In this document: positions 37,081 through 46,799 of the stretch, in pieces | How positions within the stretch are numbered: position 1 is the first letter of the stretch | How the letters are laid out: each line of letters begins with the position of its first letter | Notes under the pieces: generated by a model | Told to the model about the DNA's origin: nothing | Databases searched by the model: none | Seen by the model: the letters and a program-made list of their open reading frames with translations, nothing else | Origin: Aphanizomenon flos-aquae FACHB-1287 | Lineage (GTDB): Bacteria > Cyanobacteriota > Cyanobacteriia > Cyanobacteriales > Nostocaceae | Direction of reading: 5' to 3' | Assembly (NCBI RefSeq): GCF_014698755.1 | Contig: NZ_JACJTO010000001.1 | Location: forward strand, 1 to 64,000 | DNA: 64,000 nucleotides | Made by a program: the position numbers and the translations under genes

Positions 37081-37686
37081 ATGAATTTACGGTTTTCTCA
37101 AGAAATCAAATCCCTACTAGAACGTTTAAGTGAAAAACCGCTGACTTTAGCTGATATTCTGGCGGAAACATCCGAACGAGGTTTTAGCTTAGTAATGACA
37201 TTATTAGTATTACCCTTTTTATTTCCTATGCCTCCAGGCTTAACCGGTCCCATGGGCGGTGCTTGCTTGCTATTATCATTACAGATGGTTTTAGGCAGAA
37301 AAACACCTTGGCTACCTAAAAAAATCGCTAACTATAAATTTTCTAACACCTTCGCCCAAATCATTTTACAAAATCTGCGGCGGGTTACTAGGGTATTAGA
37401 AAAAATTGCCCGTCCCCGATTACAAAAGGTCGCTAATCACCCTTGGATTTGGCGATTTAACGGGCTTTGCATTTCTTGGTTAACAGTATTATTAATTTCC
37501 CCAGTTCCCTTTACTAATCCCATTCCCACCGTGGGAATTTTACTTTTAGCAGTTGCTACCATTGAATCTGATGGATTATTAATGTGCATTAGCTATGTTG
37601 TCACCTTCTTAATTACTTTACTATTTGGTTTCATTGGTTATGCCCTGTGGTTAGCGCCCAATTTAGTACCCGCTATTTTTAATTAA
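37081..37686 (+). CDS. ExoD-family membrane protein
   Basis: 201 residues with about four membrane helices. The segments LTLADILAETSERGFSLVM and PFLFPMPPG match the ExoD family, first named for a role in exopolysaccharide synthesis and alkaline tolerance in rhizobia. Its biochemical function is not known. There is no clear operon partner; the lipid kinase lies 113 bases upstream on the same strand. Confidence 0.85.
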   Translation: MNLRFSQEIKSLLERLSEKPLTLADILAETSERGFSLVMTLLVLPFLFPMPPGLTGPMGGACLLLSLQMVLGRKTPWLPKKIANYKFSNTFAQIILQNLRRVTRVLEKIARPRLQKVANHPWIWRFNGLCISWLTVLLISPVPFTNPIPTVGILLLAVATIESDGLLMCISYVVTFLITLLFGFIGYALWLAPNLVPAIFN

Positions 37687-37978
37687 CAGTCCCCACTCTC
37701 AAAACACGGGGATTTTTGATTCCCCTTCAAAACTTACTTAATGATACTTATGTAAGTAAAGTAAAAATTTAAATTTCTATGGTGTGAATTAGTGATACCT
37801 CCCTATTTTATACCAAATTTAATCTAATTGGGTCTGCGTTTATATCTGTCTGTAATTCGCATCTACAGCTAAATCTATGCGTACGAGATAAGATGATAGA
37901 ATCTTTTCTACAATCAAAGTGATATGGCTTCTAGGGAATGAGGGAAGCCTTTCAGTGGTGTGATAGGAGTGAAGTGCA
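37687..37978. other. Intergenic region upstream of alr
   Basis: 292 bases. A weak hairpin GGGGA/TCCCC lies shortly after the ExoD stop (about 37707-37725) without a clear T-run. The alr leader contains an inverted pair GGCTTC/GAAGCC at about 37925-37948. No other gene is seen. Confidence 0.4.
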
Positions 37979-39166
37979 ATGTTAAGTCGCAAGCGAGTTC
38001 CAATTTTTGCAGATAATCAAGAAGGTGATACTTACGCCTGGTTTTCTCAGCGGGCTTGGGTCGAAATTGATTTAGGGGCATTGTCTCATAATGTCCAGCA
38101 GTTGGTAAAGTTTTTGTCACCACGTACTCAATTAATGGCAGTTGTCAAAGCAGATGCTTATGGACACGGAGCGGTGACAGTGGCTAAAACTGCCTTAGAG
38201 GCGGGCGCTAGTTGGTTAGGTGTGGCCACTGTTCCCGAAGGTATTCAATTGCGAGAAGAAGGCATTAAAGCCCCAATTCTAATTTTAGGGGCAATCAACA
38301 CCCCAGAGCAAATTCAGGCTAGTGCTAATTGGCAGCTTCAGCCTACACTATGTAGTCCTAAACAGGCTTTAGAATTTTCTAATACCTTAGAAAATATTAA
38401 TAATCATTCATCCTTACCTGTGCACATTAAACTAGATACGGGAATGTCTAGATTAGGTACTAATTGGCAAGAAGCAGCAGATTTTGTACAGTTAGTACAA
38501 GGATTACCTCATTTAGATATTATCAGTATTTATTCTCATCTAGCAACAGCAGATAGCGCTGATGTCACAGTGATGTCAGAACAACATAAAAGATTTGAGG
38601 AAGCAATTGTACAAATTAAAGCTAAAGGTATCAAAATTCCCAGTTTACATTTAGCCAACTCAGCGGCGACCCTTACAGATTCAAGATTACACTATGATAT
38701 GGTACGGGTGGGTTTAGCAATTTATGGGGTTTATCCTGCTACTCATTTACAAAATCAAATCAAATTGCAACCAGTTTTACAACTCAAAGCCAGAGTTACT
38801 CAAGTTAAAATCATAGCAGCAGGAACTGGAGTTAGCTATGGGCATAATTATACTGCTTCTGAGGAAATGCGTCTAGCTGTGGTGGGAATTGGTTATGCAG
38901 ACGGCGTGCCCCGTCATCTTTCTAATCAAATGCAAGTATTAATTCGGGGACAGCGTGTATCACAAATTGGCGCAATTACAATGGACCAAATCATGTTAAA
39001 TGTAGATTCTATACCTGATTTACAAGAGGGGGAAATAGTGACTTTACTGGGAGAACAGGGACAAGAACAAATCTCCGTTGATGATTGGGCAAATCTCCTC
39101 AAGACCATTTCTTGGGAAATTCTCTGCGGTTTTAAACATCGTTTACCCCGAGTGGCTGTTATCTAG
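37979..39166 (+). CDS. alr: Alanine racemase
   Basis: PLP-dependent enzyme converting L- to D-alanine for peptidoglycan. The PLP lysine is K57 in VVKADAYGHGA, and the catalytic Tyr is at about 287 in GVSYGHNYTA. Other family segments are KLDTGMSRLG, YSHLATAD and VRVGLAIYG. The length of 395 residues includes a short N-terminal extension of about 20 residues before the conserved AWVEIDLGAL. Confidence 0.96.
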   Translation: MLSRKRVPIFADNQEGDTYAWFSQRAWVEIDLGALSHNVQQLVKFLSPRTQLMAVVKADAYGHGAVTVAKTALEAGASWLGVATVPEGIQLREEGIKAPILILGAINTPEQIQASANWQLQPTLCSPKQALEFSNTLENINNHSSLPVHIKLDTGMSRLGTNWQEAADFVQLVQGLPHLDIISIYSHLATADSADVTVMSEQHKRFEEAIVQIKAKGIKIPSLHLANSAATLTDSRLHYDMVRVGLAIYGVYPATHLQNQIKLQPVLQLKARVTQVKIIAAGTGVSYGHNYTASEEMRLAVVGIGYADGVPRHLSNQMQVLIRGQRVSQIGAITMDQIMLNVDSIPDLQEGEIVTLLGEQGQEQISVDDWANLLKTISWEILCGFKHRLPRVAVI

Positions 39167-39268
39167 AAGGTTAGGTACTTGGGACAAAATCACCAGTACC
39201 CCATAGATGAATTTTCAACGTCAACCTATTTGATTGTTTTAATTGTTAATTTTAATTTTTAATTGCTT

Positions 39269-39871
39269 ATGCCCTCCCCACTTTGGCCTTATATTACTCC
39301 TGGGATTCCTGACGAATTATTTGAGCATTTACCAGGAATTCCCTTCAGTCAGAGAGAATTAAGATTGCTGTTAATTTCCCAACTGCGGCTACAAGCAGAT
39401 TCGATCTTGTGGGATATTGGCGCAGGAACAGGTACAATTCCTATAGAGGTCAGCTTATTGTGTCCCCAAGCGCGGGTGATTGCTATTGAAAGAGATGAGG
39501 ATGTTGCTAATCTAATTAGACGTAATTGCGATCGCTTTGCAGTTAAAAACGTCCAAGTAGTTGAAGGTAGTGCCCCAGAATGTTTAGATCAAATTAAGTC
39601 ACTACCTAACCGTATATGTATTGAGGGAGGTAGGGATATACAGGAAATATTCCAAGCTGCATGGCAATATTTACCAATATCTGGCAGAGTAGTCGCTACT
39701 GCTGCTAATCTAGAAAGTCTATATACTATTTCTCAAAGCTTTTCTCAGTTAAGAGCTAGAAATATTGAAGTTGTCCAATCAGCGGTTAATCGCTTAGAAA
39801 CACGAGGCTATTCTCAAACCTTCGTAGCAGCAGATCCCATTTTCATTCTTAGTGGTGAGAAACTAGATTAA
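39269..39871 (+). CDS. cbiT: Cobalt-precorrin C15-methyltransferase (CbiT-like)
   Basis: SAM-dependent methyltransferase with the glycine-rich motif WDIGAGTGTIPIE and acidic AIERDED. The sequence PGIPDELFEHLPGIPFSQRE is characteristic of CbiT, the C-terminal half of CobL, which acts on the corrin ring in cobalamin synthesis. The ATG at 39269 is used (a TTG lies two codons upstream). The neighbouring cdsA follows within about 70 bases across a heptamer repeat. Other cobalamin genes are not present here. Confidence 0.88.
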   Translation: MPSPLWPYITPGIPDELFEHLPGIPFSQRELRLLLISQLRLQADSILWDIGAGTGTIPIEVSLLCPQARVIAIERDEDVANLIRRNCDRFAVKNVQVVEGSAPECLDQIKSLPNRICIEGGRDIQEIFQAAWQYLPISGRVVATAANLESLYTISQSFSQLRARNIEVVQSAVNRLETRGYSQTFVAADPIFILSGEKLD

Positions 39872-39899
39872 ATTCCTTAGATTTTTGGTTTTGAGTTAT

Positions 39900-39931
39900 A
39901 CCCAAAATCCAAAATCCAAAATCCAAAATCC
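39900..39931. repeat. Short tandem repeat, CCAAAAT heptamer
   Basis: About four consecutive copies of CCAAAAT between cbiT and cdsA, a type of repeat well known from heterocyst-forming cyanobacteria. Confidence 0.9.
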
Positions 39932-39939
39932 TATTGATT

Positions 39940-40830
39940 ATGCCCTGGTCCCGAATTGTTAGTGGAATTATTGCGATTGTTATGGCGTTATCTTCAACTC
40001 TATTAGGAGGGTGGTATTTCACCATAGCGATCGCTATTGTCGTATTTTTAGGTCAACAAGAATATTTTAACTTAGTGCGTTCTCGCGGAATCACACCAGC
40101 GATCAAAACTACTATGTTTGTCAGTCAAGTTTTATTGGCAATTTGCACTCTCGATCCTAGTTTAGCGGATGCAATTATGCCCATAGCAGGAACGCTTATT
40201 TGTTTTTACCTACTTTTTCAACCCAAACTAGCCACCATTGCCGATATTTCTGCTTCTATTATGGGTTTGTTTTATGTCGGTTACTTACCAAGTTACTGGG
40301 TAAGGTTACGGGGAATTGATCATGATCTTACCAGCAATCTTCCTTTAAATGGTTATTGGCCATCTAATTGGTATGACATTACACAAGGCAATTTTAGTAA
40401 CTTATCAACAGGTTTAATCACCACTATCCTCACTTTTTTATGTATTTGGGCAGCAGATATTGGCTCTTATACCTTTGGTAAATTCTTCGGTAAAACTCGG
40501 TTATCAGATATTAGTCCCAGAAAAACCGTAGAAGGTGCAGTTTTCGGTATTGTTGCCAGTGTCGCTGTTGCTACAACAGGATCTCACTTTCTCCATTTTC
40601 CCCACTGGTTAATAACTGGTATCACATTGGGTCTAATTATTGGTATTGCTAGTTTGTTAGGTGACTTAACGGAATCTTTGCTCAAACGTGATGCTGGTGT
40701 CAAAGATTCAGGACAATTGATCCCCGGTCATGGGGGGATTTTAGACCGCACCGATAGCTATATTTTTACTGCTCCTTTGGTGTATTATTTCATTACCTTA
40801 CTTTTACCTTTATTACAAAAAACTCTGTAA
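39940..40830 (+). CDS. cdsA: Phosphatidate cytidylyltransferase
   Basis: Makes CDP-diacylglycerol from phosphatidic acid and CTP for phosphatidylglycerol synthesis. About seven membrane helices are visible, and the C-terminal CdsA signature reads LKRDAGVKDSGQLIPGHGG followed by ILDRTDS. The ATG at 39940 is preferred to a TTG two codons upstream. Confidence 0.95.
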   Translation: MPWSRIVSGIIAIVMALSSTLLGGWYFTIAIAIVVFLGQQEYFNLVRSRGITPAIKTTMFVSQVLLAICTLDPSLADAIMPIAGTLICFYLLFQPKLATIADISASIMGLFYVGYLPSYWVRLRGIDHDLTSNLPLNGYWPSNWYDITQGNFSNLSTGLITTILTFLCIWAADIGSYTFGKFFGKTRLSDISPRKTVEGAVFGIVASVAVATTGSHFLHFPHWLITGITLGLIIGIASLLGDLTESLLKRDAGVKDSGQLIPGHGGILDRTDSYIFTAPLVYYFITLLLPLLQKTL

Positions 40831-40933
40831 TAGCATCGGAGATAAGATATAATTTTCACTTGTCCATGTCAGTCACAATCGTTAGATAATTTCTAGTAAG
40901 TTTAGCCAGTATTGGAGTTTGATTTTTTAATGA

Positions 40934-41650
40934 TTATGGGTTAACATTGATACGTCCATAACAAGTTAGTTGTTTTGGACTCAGGGCAATTTTTTCGATA
41001 TCAACATCCGTTCCCAGATTTATAATATAAGGAGAGGTCCCTAAAAGATTTAGTACCTGTTGATCTGTAAAGACCTGAATCTGTGTTAATTGCAGTTCTT
41101 GTCCGTTGAGTAGTTCTAAGCCTAAATAAATATGGAAAAATGACCCGTCAGGATCAGAACTTGGGTTACCATGCAGGATCAATCCCTGATTTTCAAGGGT
41201 GATTTTTCGCCAAGTAATAGACTTGGAATTTAGGCTATATTCTGCTAATACTGTAATCAGTACATCATTTATAGCCGTCAATAATAATGGAGATGAGAGG
41301 GATTTACTTAGATCTGGTTCAGTCATGATCAGCTTACCAACCACGGGCACTATTGCTGATAATTGCAGCGGTTGGCCTTTTAATATTGATGCCACATTCA
41401 ATTGGATCTTTTCTGCCTGAAGTTCGATCTGTGTAATATAAATACCTTGATACACTGCATTACTAGCGGCAATAAGTACCCCAGGAATGCAGCCCGAAAG
41501 CAGTTGGCCATCGCTCGCTTCTATCTGTACCTGTAAATGAGATACTTGATTTAATTGGCTTCTTAACCAAAGCTTAATCGCTGATGTAAGAACTTTTGTA
41601 ATAATCCTGACTTTAGTGTTAGTTGTATTTGGGGAACTTGGTTCTGTCAT
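40934..41650 (-). CDS. DUF2993 (LmeA-like) phospholipid-binding protein
   Basis: 238 residues. The segments LSSAIKLWLRSQL-like (here LTSAIKLWLRSQLNQ), IEASDGQLLSGCIPG and AVYQGIYITQIELQA are typical of the cyanobacterial DUF2993 family, related to LmeA/TULIP-like lipid-binding proteins. No clear signal peptide is seen. It is convergent with cdsA; function is unknown. Confidence 0.82.
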   Translation of the reverse strand: MTEPSSPNTTNTKVRIITKVLTSAIKLWLRSQLNQVSHLQVQIEASDGQLLSGCIPGVLIAASNAVYQGIYITQIELQAEKIQLNVASILKGQPLQLSAIVPVVGKLIMTEPDLSKSLSSPLLLTAINDVLITVLAEYSLNSKSITWRKITLENQGLILHGNPSSDPDGSFFHIYLGLELLNGQELQLTQIQVFTDQQVLNLLGTSPYIINLGTDVDIEKIALSPKQLTCYGRINVNP

Positions 41651-41792
41651 TTTTCGACCGTTCTATAAATGTAATCATACTCAAAAGCTGAGTATCTTAA
41701 ACAATCCTTAACTCTAACATGGAAGTTTGTTAACAACAAAGTGCAAATATTAGCAGTATAAAAATATTCAGTAAGAAATTAACAATTTAGAT

Positions 41793-42584
41793 ATGGAGGC
41801 AAGGTTACAAAAAATTCTAGCTCAATGGGGTATCGCCTCACGCCGTGAAGCTGAAGAAATGATTAGGCAATCACGAGTATGTGTGAATGGGGGAGTAGCA
41901 CATTTAGGGCAAAAAGTCGATCCCTACCAAGATAAAATCTCTATTGATGGTAAAACTGTGTTAGCGGAACAGCGTCCATCCAAAATATATTTATTACTGC
42001 ACAAACCAGCAGGAGTGGTCTCTACTTGTTATGATCCCCAAGGAAGACCAACGGTTTTGGATCTGCTACCGTCAACATTAAGAACAGGATGGGGTATTCA
42101 CCCGGTTGGACGTTTAGATGTAGACTCGACAGGGGCATTGATTTTAACCAATGACGGGGAATTGACCTATGGACTTACCCATCCCAGTCATAGTATTTCC
42201 AAGACCTACCGTGTTGTCGTTCAAGGACATCCCCCGGCAAAAACTCTCAAAAATTGGAGTCAGGGTATAGTTTTGGAAGGAAAAATCACAAGACCGGCTC
42301 AAGTGCGGTTGATGGAAAATTATATTGATCAAAGCTGTTTAGAGATAGTTTTACAGGAAGGAAGAAACCGTCAAATTCGTCGTATAGCCGAACAGTTGGG
42401 ATATCCAGTCATTAAGCTACATCGCACCGCTATTGGTTCAATTCAATTAAAAACATCAATAACAGCATTCTTGGCCTCAGGTAAATATCGTCATCTGAGT
42501 GGGGATGAAATTAGTTTTTTAAGTAAGCAGATAATTCGCGTGCCTGAAGATAAAGCCAAGTTAAGGAGTAAAATAAACACATGA
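41793..42584 (+). CDS. Ribosomal large-subunit pseudouridine synthase, RluB/RsuA family
   Basis: N-terminal S4 RNA-binding domain (RLQKILAQWGIASRREAEEM) followed by the catalytic domain with the active-site Asp in GRLDVDSTGALILTNDG and the family segment EGRNRQIRRI. It converts a uridine in rRNA to pseudouridine; which of RluB, RluE, RluF or RsuA cannot be settled. Its stop overlaps the ATG of the next gene by four bases (ATGA), so the two are coupled. Confidence 0.92.
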   Translation: MEARLQKILAQWGIASRREAEEMIRQSRVCVNGGVAHLGQKVDPYQDKISIDGKTVLAEQRPSKIYLLLHKPAGVVSTCYDPQGRPTVLDLLPSTLRTGWGIHPVGRLDVDSTGALILTNDGELTYGLTHPSHSISKTYRVVVQGHPPAKTLKNWSQGIVLEGKITRPAQVRLMENYIDQSCLEIVLQEGRNRQIRRIAEQLGYPVIKLHRTAIGSIQLKTSITAFLASGKYRHLSGDEISFLSKQIIRVPEDKAKLRSKINT

Positions 42585-43357
42585 AATGGTTCAGAAAGAA
42601 GGGTGAACAGCTAATCAAACCTTCTATCAAGGAACATCAAGCCGAAAAGTTAGAGCAACTTGGCTCTCAACTAGCTTCCCTACGACAAGAACAGGGACTG
42701 ACTCTAGATGATTTAGTCGTGTTCACCAGAATTCCTCGACGACTTTTACAAGCTATTGAAGAAGGCAATTTAAATGATTTACCAGAGCCAATTTATACAC
42801 AAGGATTAATTAAACAGTTTGCATACGCTTTAGGGGTTCGGGGAGTGGAATTTGCCAGTCATTTCCCCATTGGTTCTCAATCAGTGGGTGTTCAATCTCC
42901 CTGGAAAGGCCAGGCTATTCCTCAATTACGTCCTGTTCATCTTTACTTGCTTTACATTGGGCTGATTTTTTGCTCTGTTAACGGTTTATCCCAATTATTG
43001 AATAATGGCTCATTACAGGCAAATAATCGCCAAGTTGAACCGAAATCAGTCACTAAATCATCAAAGCAAGAAATAGCTAATAATAGACTTGTTAGCAAGA
43101 AAGAGAATCAATCCGTACAAATTGGTGTCACCTTAAAGGCCTCATCATGGATTAGTGTGGTTACGGATGGCAAAATTGCCTTTGAGGGAGTTTTACCACA
43201 GGGTTCTAGTCGCACTTGGAATGCCACTGATCAACTGACAGTAAAAACTAATAATGCTGGTGGTGTGTTGGTGAGCGTGAATCAGGAAGCAGCCAAGGAA
43301 ATGGGGGAACTTGGGAAACCTCAAGAAATCAAGATTGCGGCCCAACCAAACTTATAG
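42581..43357 (+). CDS. RodZ-like protein (XRE HTH, membrane helix, DUF4115)
   Basis: 258 residues. A cytoplasmic XRE-type HTH (LASLRQEQGLTLDDLVVFTR) is followed by a transmembrane helix (LYLLYIGLIFCSVNGL) and a periplasmic DUF4115 domain (about 180-245). This is the RodZ architecture, which links MreB to the envelope for cell shape. It is translationally coupled to the pseudouridine synthase. Confidence 0.88.
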   Translation: MKWFRKKGEQLIKPSIKEHQAEKLEQLGSQLASLRQEQGLTLDDLVVFTRIPRRLLQAIEEGNLNDLPEPIYTQGLIKQFAYALGVRGVEFASHFPIGSQSVGVQSPWKGQAIPQLRPVHLYLLYIGLIFCSVNGLSQLLNNGSLQANNRQVEPKSVTKSSKQEIANNRLVSKKENQSVQIGVTLKASSWISVVTDGKIAFEGVLPQGSSRTWNATDQLTVKTNNAGGVLVSVNQEAAKEMGELGKPQEIKIAAQPNL

Positions 43358-43363
43358 AAGAAA

Positions 43364-43401
43364 TCAGGAGTCAGGAGTCAGGAGTTAGGAGTCAGGGGGA
43401 A
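43364..43401. repeat. Short tandem repeat, AGGAGTC heptamer
   Basis: Four to five copies of AGGAGTC with one variant, just after the RodZ-like gene and before the convergent malQ. Confidence 0.9.
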
Positions 43402-43451
43402 GAATATTTTTCTTTTCTGTTCCCTATTGCCCATTACCTGTCCCCTATTTC

Positions 43452-44960
43452 CTATTCTCCTCTATGGGCGCGTCCGTAAAGCACAGTGAGAGCTTTTAAG
43501 CGATCGCTTAATTCTGCCGTTAACATAGCTGCTTGGTAACGCCATTCCCAGTTTCCGTCCGCTGTGCTCGGAAAATTCATCCGTGCATCAGTTCCCAGAC
43601 CTAATAAATCCTGTAAAGGTATAATCGCTTGATTGGCAATAGAGCTTAAAGCTAACCTAATTAAATCCCAGTGTATACCATCAGGACTCATACAACCCAA
43701 ATACAACAATAAATTTTGCTTTTCGTAATCATTCGCAGCATTAAACCAGCCTAAAGTTGTATCATTGTCGTGAGTACCTGTATAAACTACAGCATTACGA
43801 TTGTAGTTAAAGGGTAAAAACGGATTTCCGGGATCAGAACCAAAAGCAAACTGTAATACCTTCATTCCTGGAAATTCAAACTGATCTCGCAGTGCTTCCA
43901 CTTCTGGGGTAATAATCCCCAAATCTTCCGCCAAAACGGGTAATTTGCCTAAACGCTTTCTAATTGCCTCAAATAAAGCCACTCCAGGGGCTTCAATCCA
44001 TTCGCCATTCATAGCAGTTGTTTCTCCCTGGGGAACAGCCCAATAAGCCTCAAACCCCCGGAAATGATCAATGCGAATTATATCTACATAATCCAGCATC
44101 GCCTCAAAGCGTAATATCCACCAGTTAAAATCTTGTTTTTGCAATTCTTCCCAATTATAAACCGGATTTCCCCATAGTTGACCGGTGGCGCTAAAGTAAT
44201 CTGGAGGAACTCCGGCCATTAAAGCTGCTGCTCCTGTTTCCTCGTCTAAAGCAAATATCTCAGGATTAGCCCAGACATCGGCGCTATCATGGGCTACATA
44301 AATGGGGATGTCACCAATAATTTCTATGCCATTTTTATTAGCATAATTTTTCAGTTCTGACCATTGACGGAAAAACTCATACTGAACAAATTTGTAATAA
44401 AAAATCTCCTCTTCCAACTCTTTTTCTATCTCAGCTAAAGCTGCTGGTTCGCGCTTTGATAATTCTGGCTGCCAATTATGCCAGCCTTCACCATTTTGGG
44501 CATCTTTAATTGCCATAAATAGCGCGTAATTATCTAACCAATAACCTTTATCAGCACAAAATTTAGAAAAAGCTTGTTTTTGAGTTGAATTTGCTTTAGT
44601 TTTAAAATCCTCACAAGCTTTAATGAGTAAATTGACCTTTATGGGGATAACTTCGTTAAAATCTACCTTATCTTGGGGAAAATCTGGTAAATCAGCCAAA
44701 TCTGATGTAATTAAAAAACCTTCCTCTAACAATTTCTCTGGACTAATCAAAAAGTAATTTCCCGCCATTGCGGAGTAGCACATATAGGGAGAATTACCGT
44801 AACCAGTTGGACCTAGAGGTAAAACTTGCCAATATTGCTGGCCACTATTTTTGAGAAAATCAATAAACCGATAAGCTTCTAAACCCAAATCCCCAATACC
44901 AAAACGACTGGGAAAAGAACTGGGATGAAGTAAAATACCACTTGATCTAGGAAAAGGCAT
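43452..44960 (-). CDS. malQ: 4-alpha-glucanotransferase (amylomaltase)
   Basis: GH77 enzyme of 502 residues that transfers alpha-1,4-glucan segments in glycogen/maltose metabolism. The catalytic residues are visible: nucleophile Asp in IIRIDHFRGF, acid/base Glu in LAEDLGIITPEV, and the stabilising Asp in TGTHDNDTT. The start PRSSGILLHPSSFPSRFGIG is typical of the family. Confidence 0.96.
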   Translation of the reverse strand: MPFPRSSGILLHPSSFPSRFGIGDLGLEAYRFIDFLKNSGQQYWQVLPLGPTGYGNSPYMCYSAMAGNYFLISPEKLLEEGFLITSDLADLPDFPQDKVDFNEVIPIKVNLLIKACEDFKTKANSTQKQAFSKFCADKGYWLDNYALFMAIKDAQNGEGWHNWQPELSKREPAALAEIEKELEEEIFYYKFVQYEFFRQWSELKNYANKNGIEIIGDIPIYVAHDSADVWANPEIFALDEETGAAALMAGVPPDYFSATGQLWGNPVYNWEELQKQDFNWWILRFEAMLDYVDIIRIDHFRGFEAYWAVPQGETTAMNGEWIEAPGVALFEAIRKRLGKLPVLAEDLGIITPEVEALRDQFEFPGMKVLQFAFGSDPGNPFLPFNYNRNAVVYTGTHDNDTTLGWFNAANDYEKQNLLLYLGCMSPDGIHWDLIRLALSSIANQAIIPLQDLLGLGTDARMNFPSTADGNWEWRYQAAMLTAELSDRLKALTVLYGRAHRGE

Positions 44961-45090
44961 AATTTACCGACAATATATTGTTTATCAGCAGAGTGCTAAA
45001 TTTATATCATGGCATACATGACATAATCAGTTTTGACTATTTTGATTCGTGAAGAAATGAGAAGATTAATCAACGGAATAATTAACAAGT

Positions 45091-45522
45091 ATGACTTACA
45101 GAAACCCTGCGCCCACGGTTGATATTATTATCGAATTAATTGATAGACCTCATCGCCCGATTATCCTGATTGAAAGACATAATGAACCTTTAGGTTGGGC
45201 TTTACCCGGCGGTTTTGTTGATTATGGCGAATCGGTAGAAAAGGCCGCAATTAGGGAAGCAGAGGAAGAAATAGGGTTAAAAGTGGAGTTAATAGAACAG
45301 TTATTAGTATATTCTGATCCCGGTCGTGATCCTCGTCAGCATACAATTAGTATTGTATTTTTAGCAACTGCTACGGGTCAACCCTTAGCGGGTGATGATG
45401 CTAAGAGTGTAGATATTTTCTCATCTTGGTGTGTTCCTGGTAATTTGTGTTTTGATCATGACCGGATTTTACGGGATTATTGGCAATATAGAAATTATGG
45501 GATACGTCCCAGATTGGGGTAA
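45091..45522 (+). CDS. NUDIX hydrolase
   Basis: 143 residues with a complete Nudix box at 41-63 (GFVDYGE...REAEEEIGL). It fits ADP-ribose or sugar-nucleotide pyrophosphatases, but the substrate is not determined. It is transcribed away from malQ. Confidence 0.92.
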   Translation: MTYRNPAPTVDIIIELIDRPHRPIILIERHNEPLGWALPGGFVDYGESVEKAAIREAEEEIGLKVELIEQLLVYSDPGRDPRQHTISIVFLATATGQPLAGDDAKSVDIFSSWCVPGNLCFDHDRILRDYWQYRNYGIRPRLG

Positions 45523-45655
45523 GCGTTACTAAGGGATAGCAGCAAAGAATAGAAAAGAAGTGAATAACAGAGAAAGCAGAAATATCAGGGATTCAGCATT
45601 GCTAAATTCAAGGCGTTCAACTCTGTGGTCCTGTTACTTCTTTATTTTATACTTT

Positions 45656-45661
45656 TATAAT
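45656..45661 (+). promoter_or_regulatory. Probable -10 element of the pentapeptide-RidA gene
   Basis: A TATAAT hexamer lies 19-24 bases before the chosen ATG at 45680. A weak -35 candidate (TTACTT) is about 16 bases upstream. Its position argues that translation starts at 45680, not at 45560. Confidence 0.45.
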
Positions 45662-45679
45662 AGTATTCAATGGTGCATT

Positions 45680-46729
45680 ATGGACGCTGAAGAACGGAAT
45701 TTTAGTTCTAAGAATCTGAGCGGGGTAGACTTTACAGGTGAAGATTTGAGTGGATTTGACCTAACGCGTTCAAATTTAACTGGGTCAGACTTAGATAATG
45801 CTAATCTGAGTAAAGCAAACCTTTACCAGACAAATCTCACTAGGGCCTCTTTAATAAACGCTAATTTAAGTGAACTGAATGGTTTTGGTTTAAATTTGAC
45901 CTGGGCAGATTTGAGTGGTGCTAATTTGGAGAAAGCTAACCTAGAGAATGCCAATTTGAGCAATGCTAATTTGGATAATGCTAACTTAAGCAAAGCAAAT
46001 CTAAAAAGTACAAATTTCAGTAATGCTCACTTGGATAATGCTAACTTGAGCAAAGCCAATCTACAAAGTGCAAATCTCCAAAAAGCTTGTTTGAAAGGGG
46101 CAAATTTAGAAAGAGCAGATTTACAAAATGCAAATTTAATGAAAGCAAACTTCACTGGTGCAAATCTGAAAAGAGCCGATTTAACCGGCGCAAATATTTA
46201 TGGTGCAACCTTTAAAAATGCTGACCTCACAGGTGCGATAATGCCAGATGGAGAAGTTTACCAAACATCTACAGATTTAGAACTCGGTAAACCAGAAACA
46301 CCATTCACAAAAGAGCCAAAAGAGATATATATTATGACTCGTAAAGTAATCCGTACTGATAAAGCACCTGCTCCTGTGGGACCATATAATCAAGCAATTC
46401 TCGCTTCTGGACAAATGTTATTTGTAGCTGGACAAATTGCTATAGATCCTCGTTTAGGTGATGTTGTTTATACAGAGGATGTTGTTAAGCAAACTGAACA
46501 AGTAATGAAAAATATTGAAGCTATATTAACAGAAGCAGGGGCTACATTTGCAGATGTGGTCAAAACTGGGGTATTTTTAGCTGATATGAATGATTTTGCC
46601 GCTGTTAATGCGGTTTATGCAAAATATTTTTCCGAAGATACAGCCCCAGCGCGTGCTTGTGTTGAAGTGTCCCGTTTACCTAAAAATGTACTAGTAGAAA
46701 TTGACTGCATTGCAGTAATTACTGGTTAA
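45680..46729 (+). CDS. Pentapeptide-repeat protein fused to a RidA-family domain
   Basis: 349 residues in one open frame. Residues about 5-190 are pentapeptide repeats of the A(N/D)LxxAN type, predicted to form a right-handed quadrilateral beta-helix. A linker of about 30 residues leads into a complete RidA/YjgF domain from residue 219 (MTRKVIRTDK then APAPVGPYNQA, ending CVEVSRLPKNVLVEIDCIAV). RidA proteins deaminate reactive enamine/imine intermediates. The Met at 46334 could also start a separate RidA protein of 131 residues, so either a true fusion or an added internal start is possible. The chosen start follows a TATAAT. Confidence 0.85.
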   Translation: MDAEERNFSSKNLSGVDFTGEDLSGFDLTRSNLTGSDLDNANLSKANLYQTNLTRASLINANLSELNGFGLNLTWADLSGANLEKANLENANLSNANLDNANLSKANLKSTNFSNAHLDNANLSKANLQSANLQKACLKGANLERADLQNANLMKANFTGANLKRADLTGANIYGATFKNADLTGAIMPDGEVYQTSTDLELGKPETPFTKEPKEIYIMTRKVIRTDKAPAPVGPYNQAILASGQMLFVAGQIAIDPRLGDVVYTEDVVKQTEQVMKNIEAILTEAGATFADVVKTGVFLADMNDFAAVNAVYAKYFSEDTAPARACVEVSRLPKNVLVEIDCIAVITG

Positions 46730-46752
46730 TGAACTACAATACCCACCGCTGG

Positions 46753-46792
46753 TAAAAAAAATACCCCCTTTACCAGAAGTAAGAGGGGGTTT
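46753..46792 (-). terminator. Terminator between RidA fusion and PRC-barrel genes
   Basis: The stem CCCCCTTTAC/GTAAGAGGGGG with one bulge at 46764-46789 is followed on the minus strand by a run of eight T. It sits just after the PRC-barrel gene's stop and may also stop plus-strand transcripts from the RidA gene. Confidence 0.8.
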
Positions 46793-46799
46793 ACAAAAC

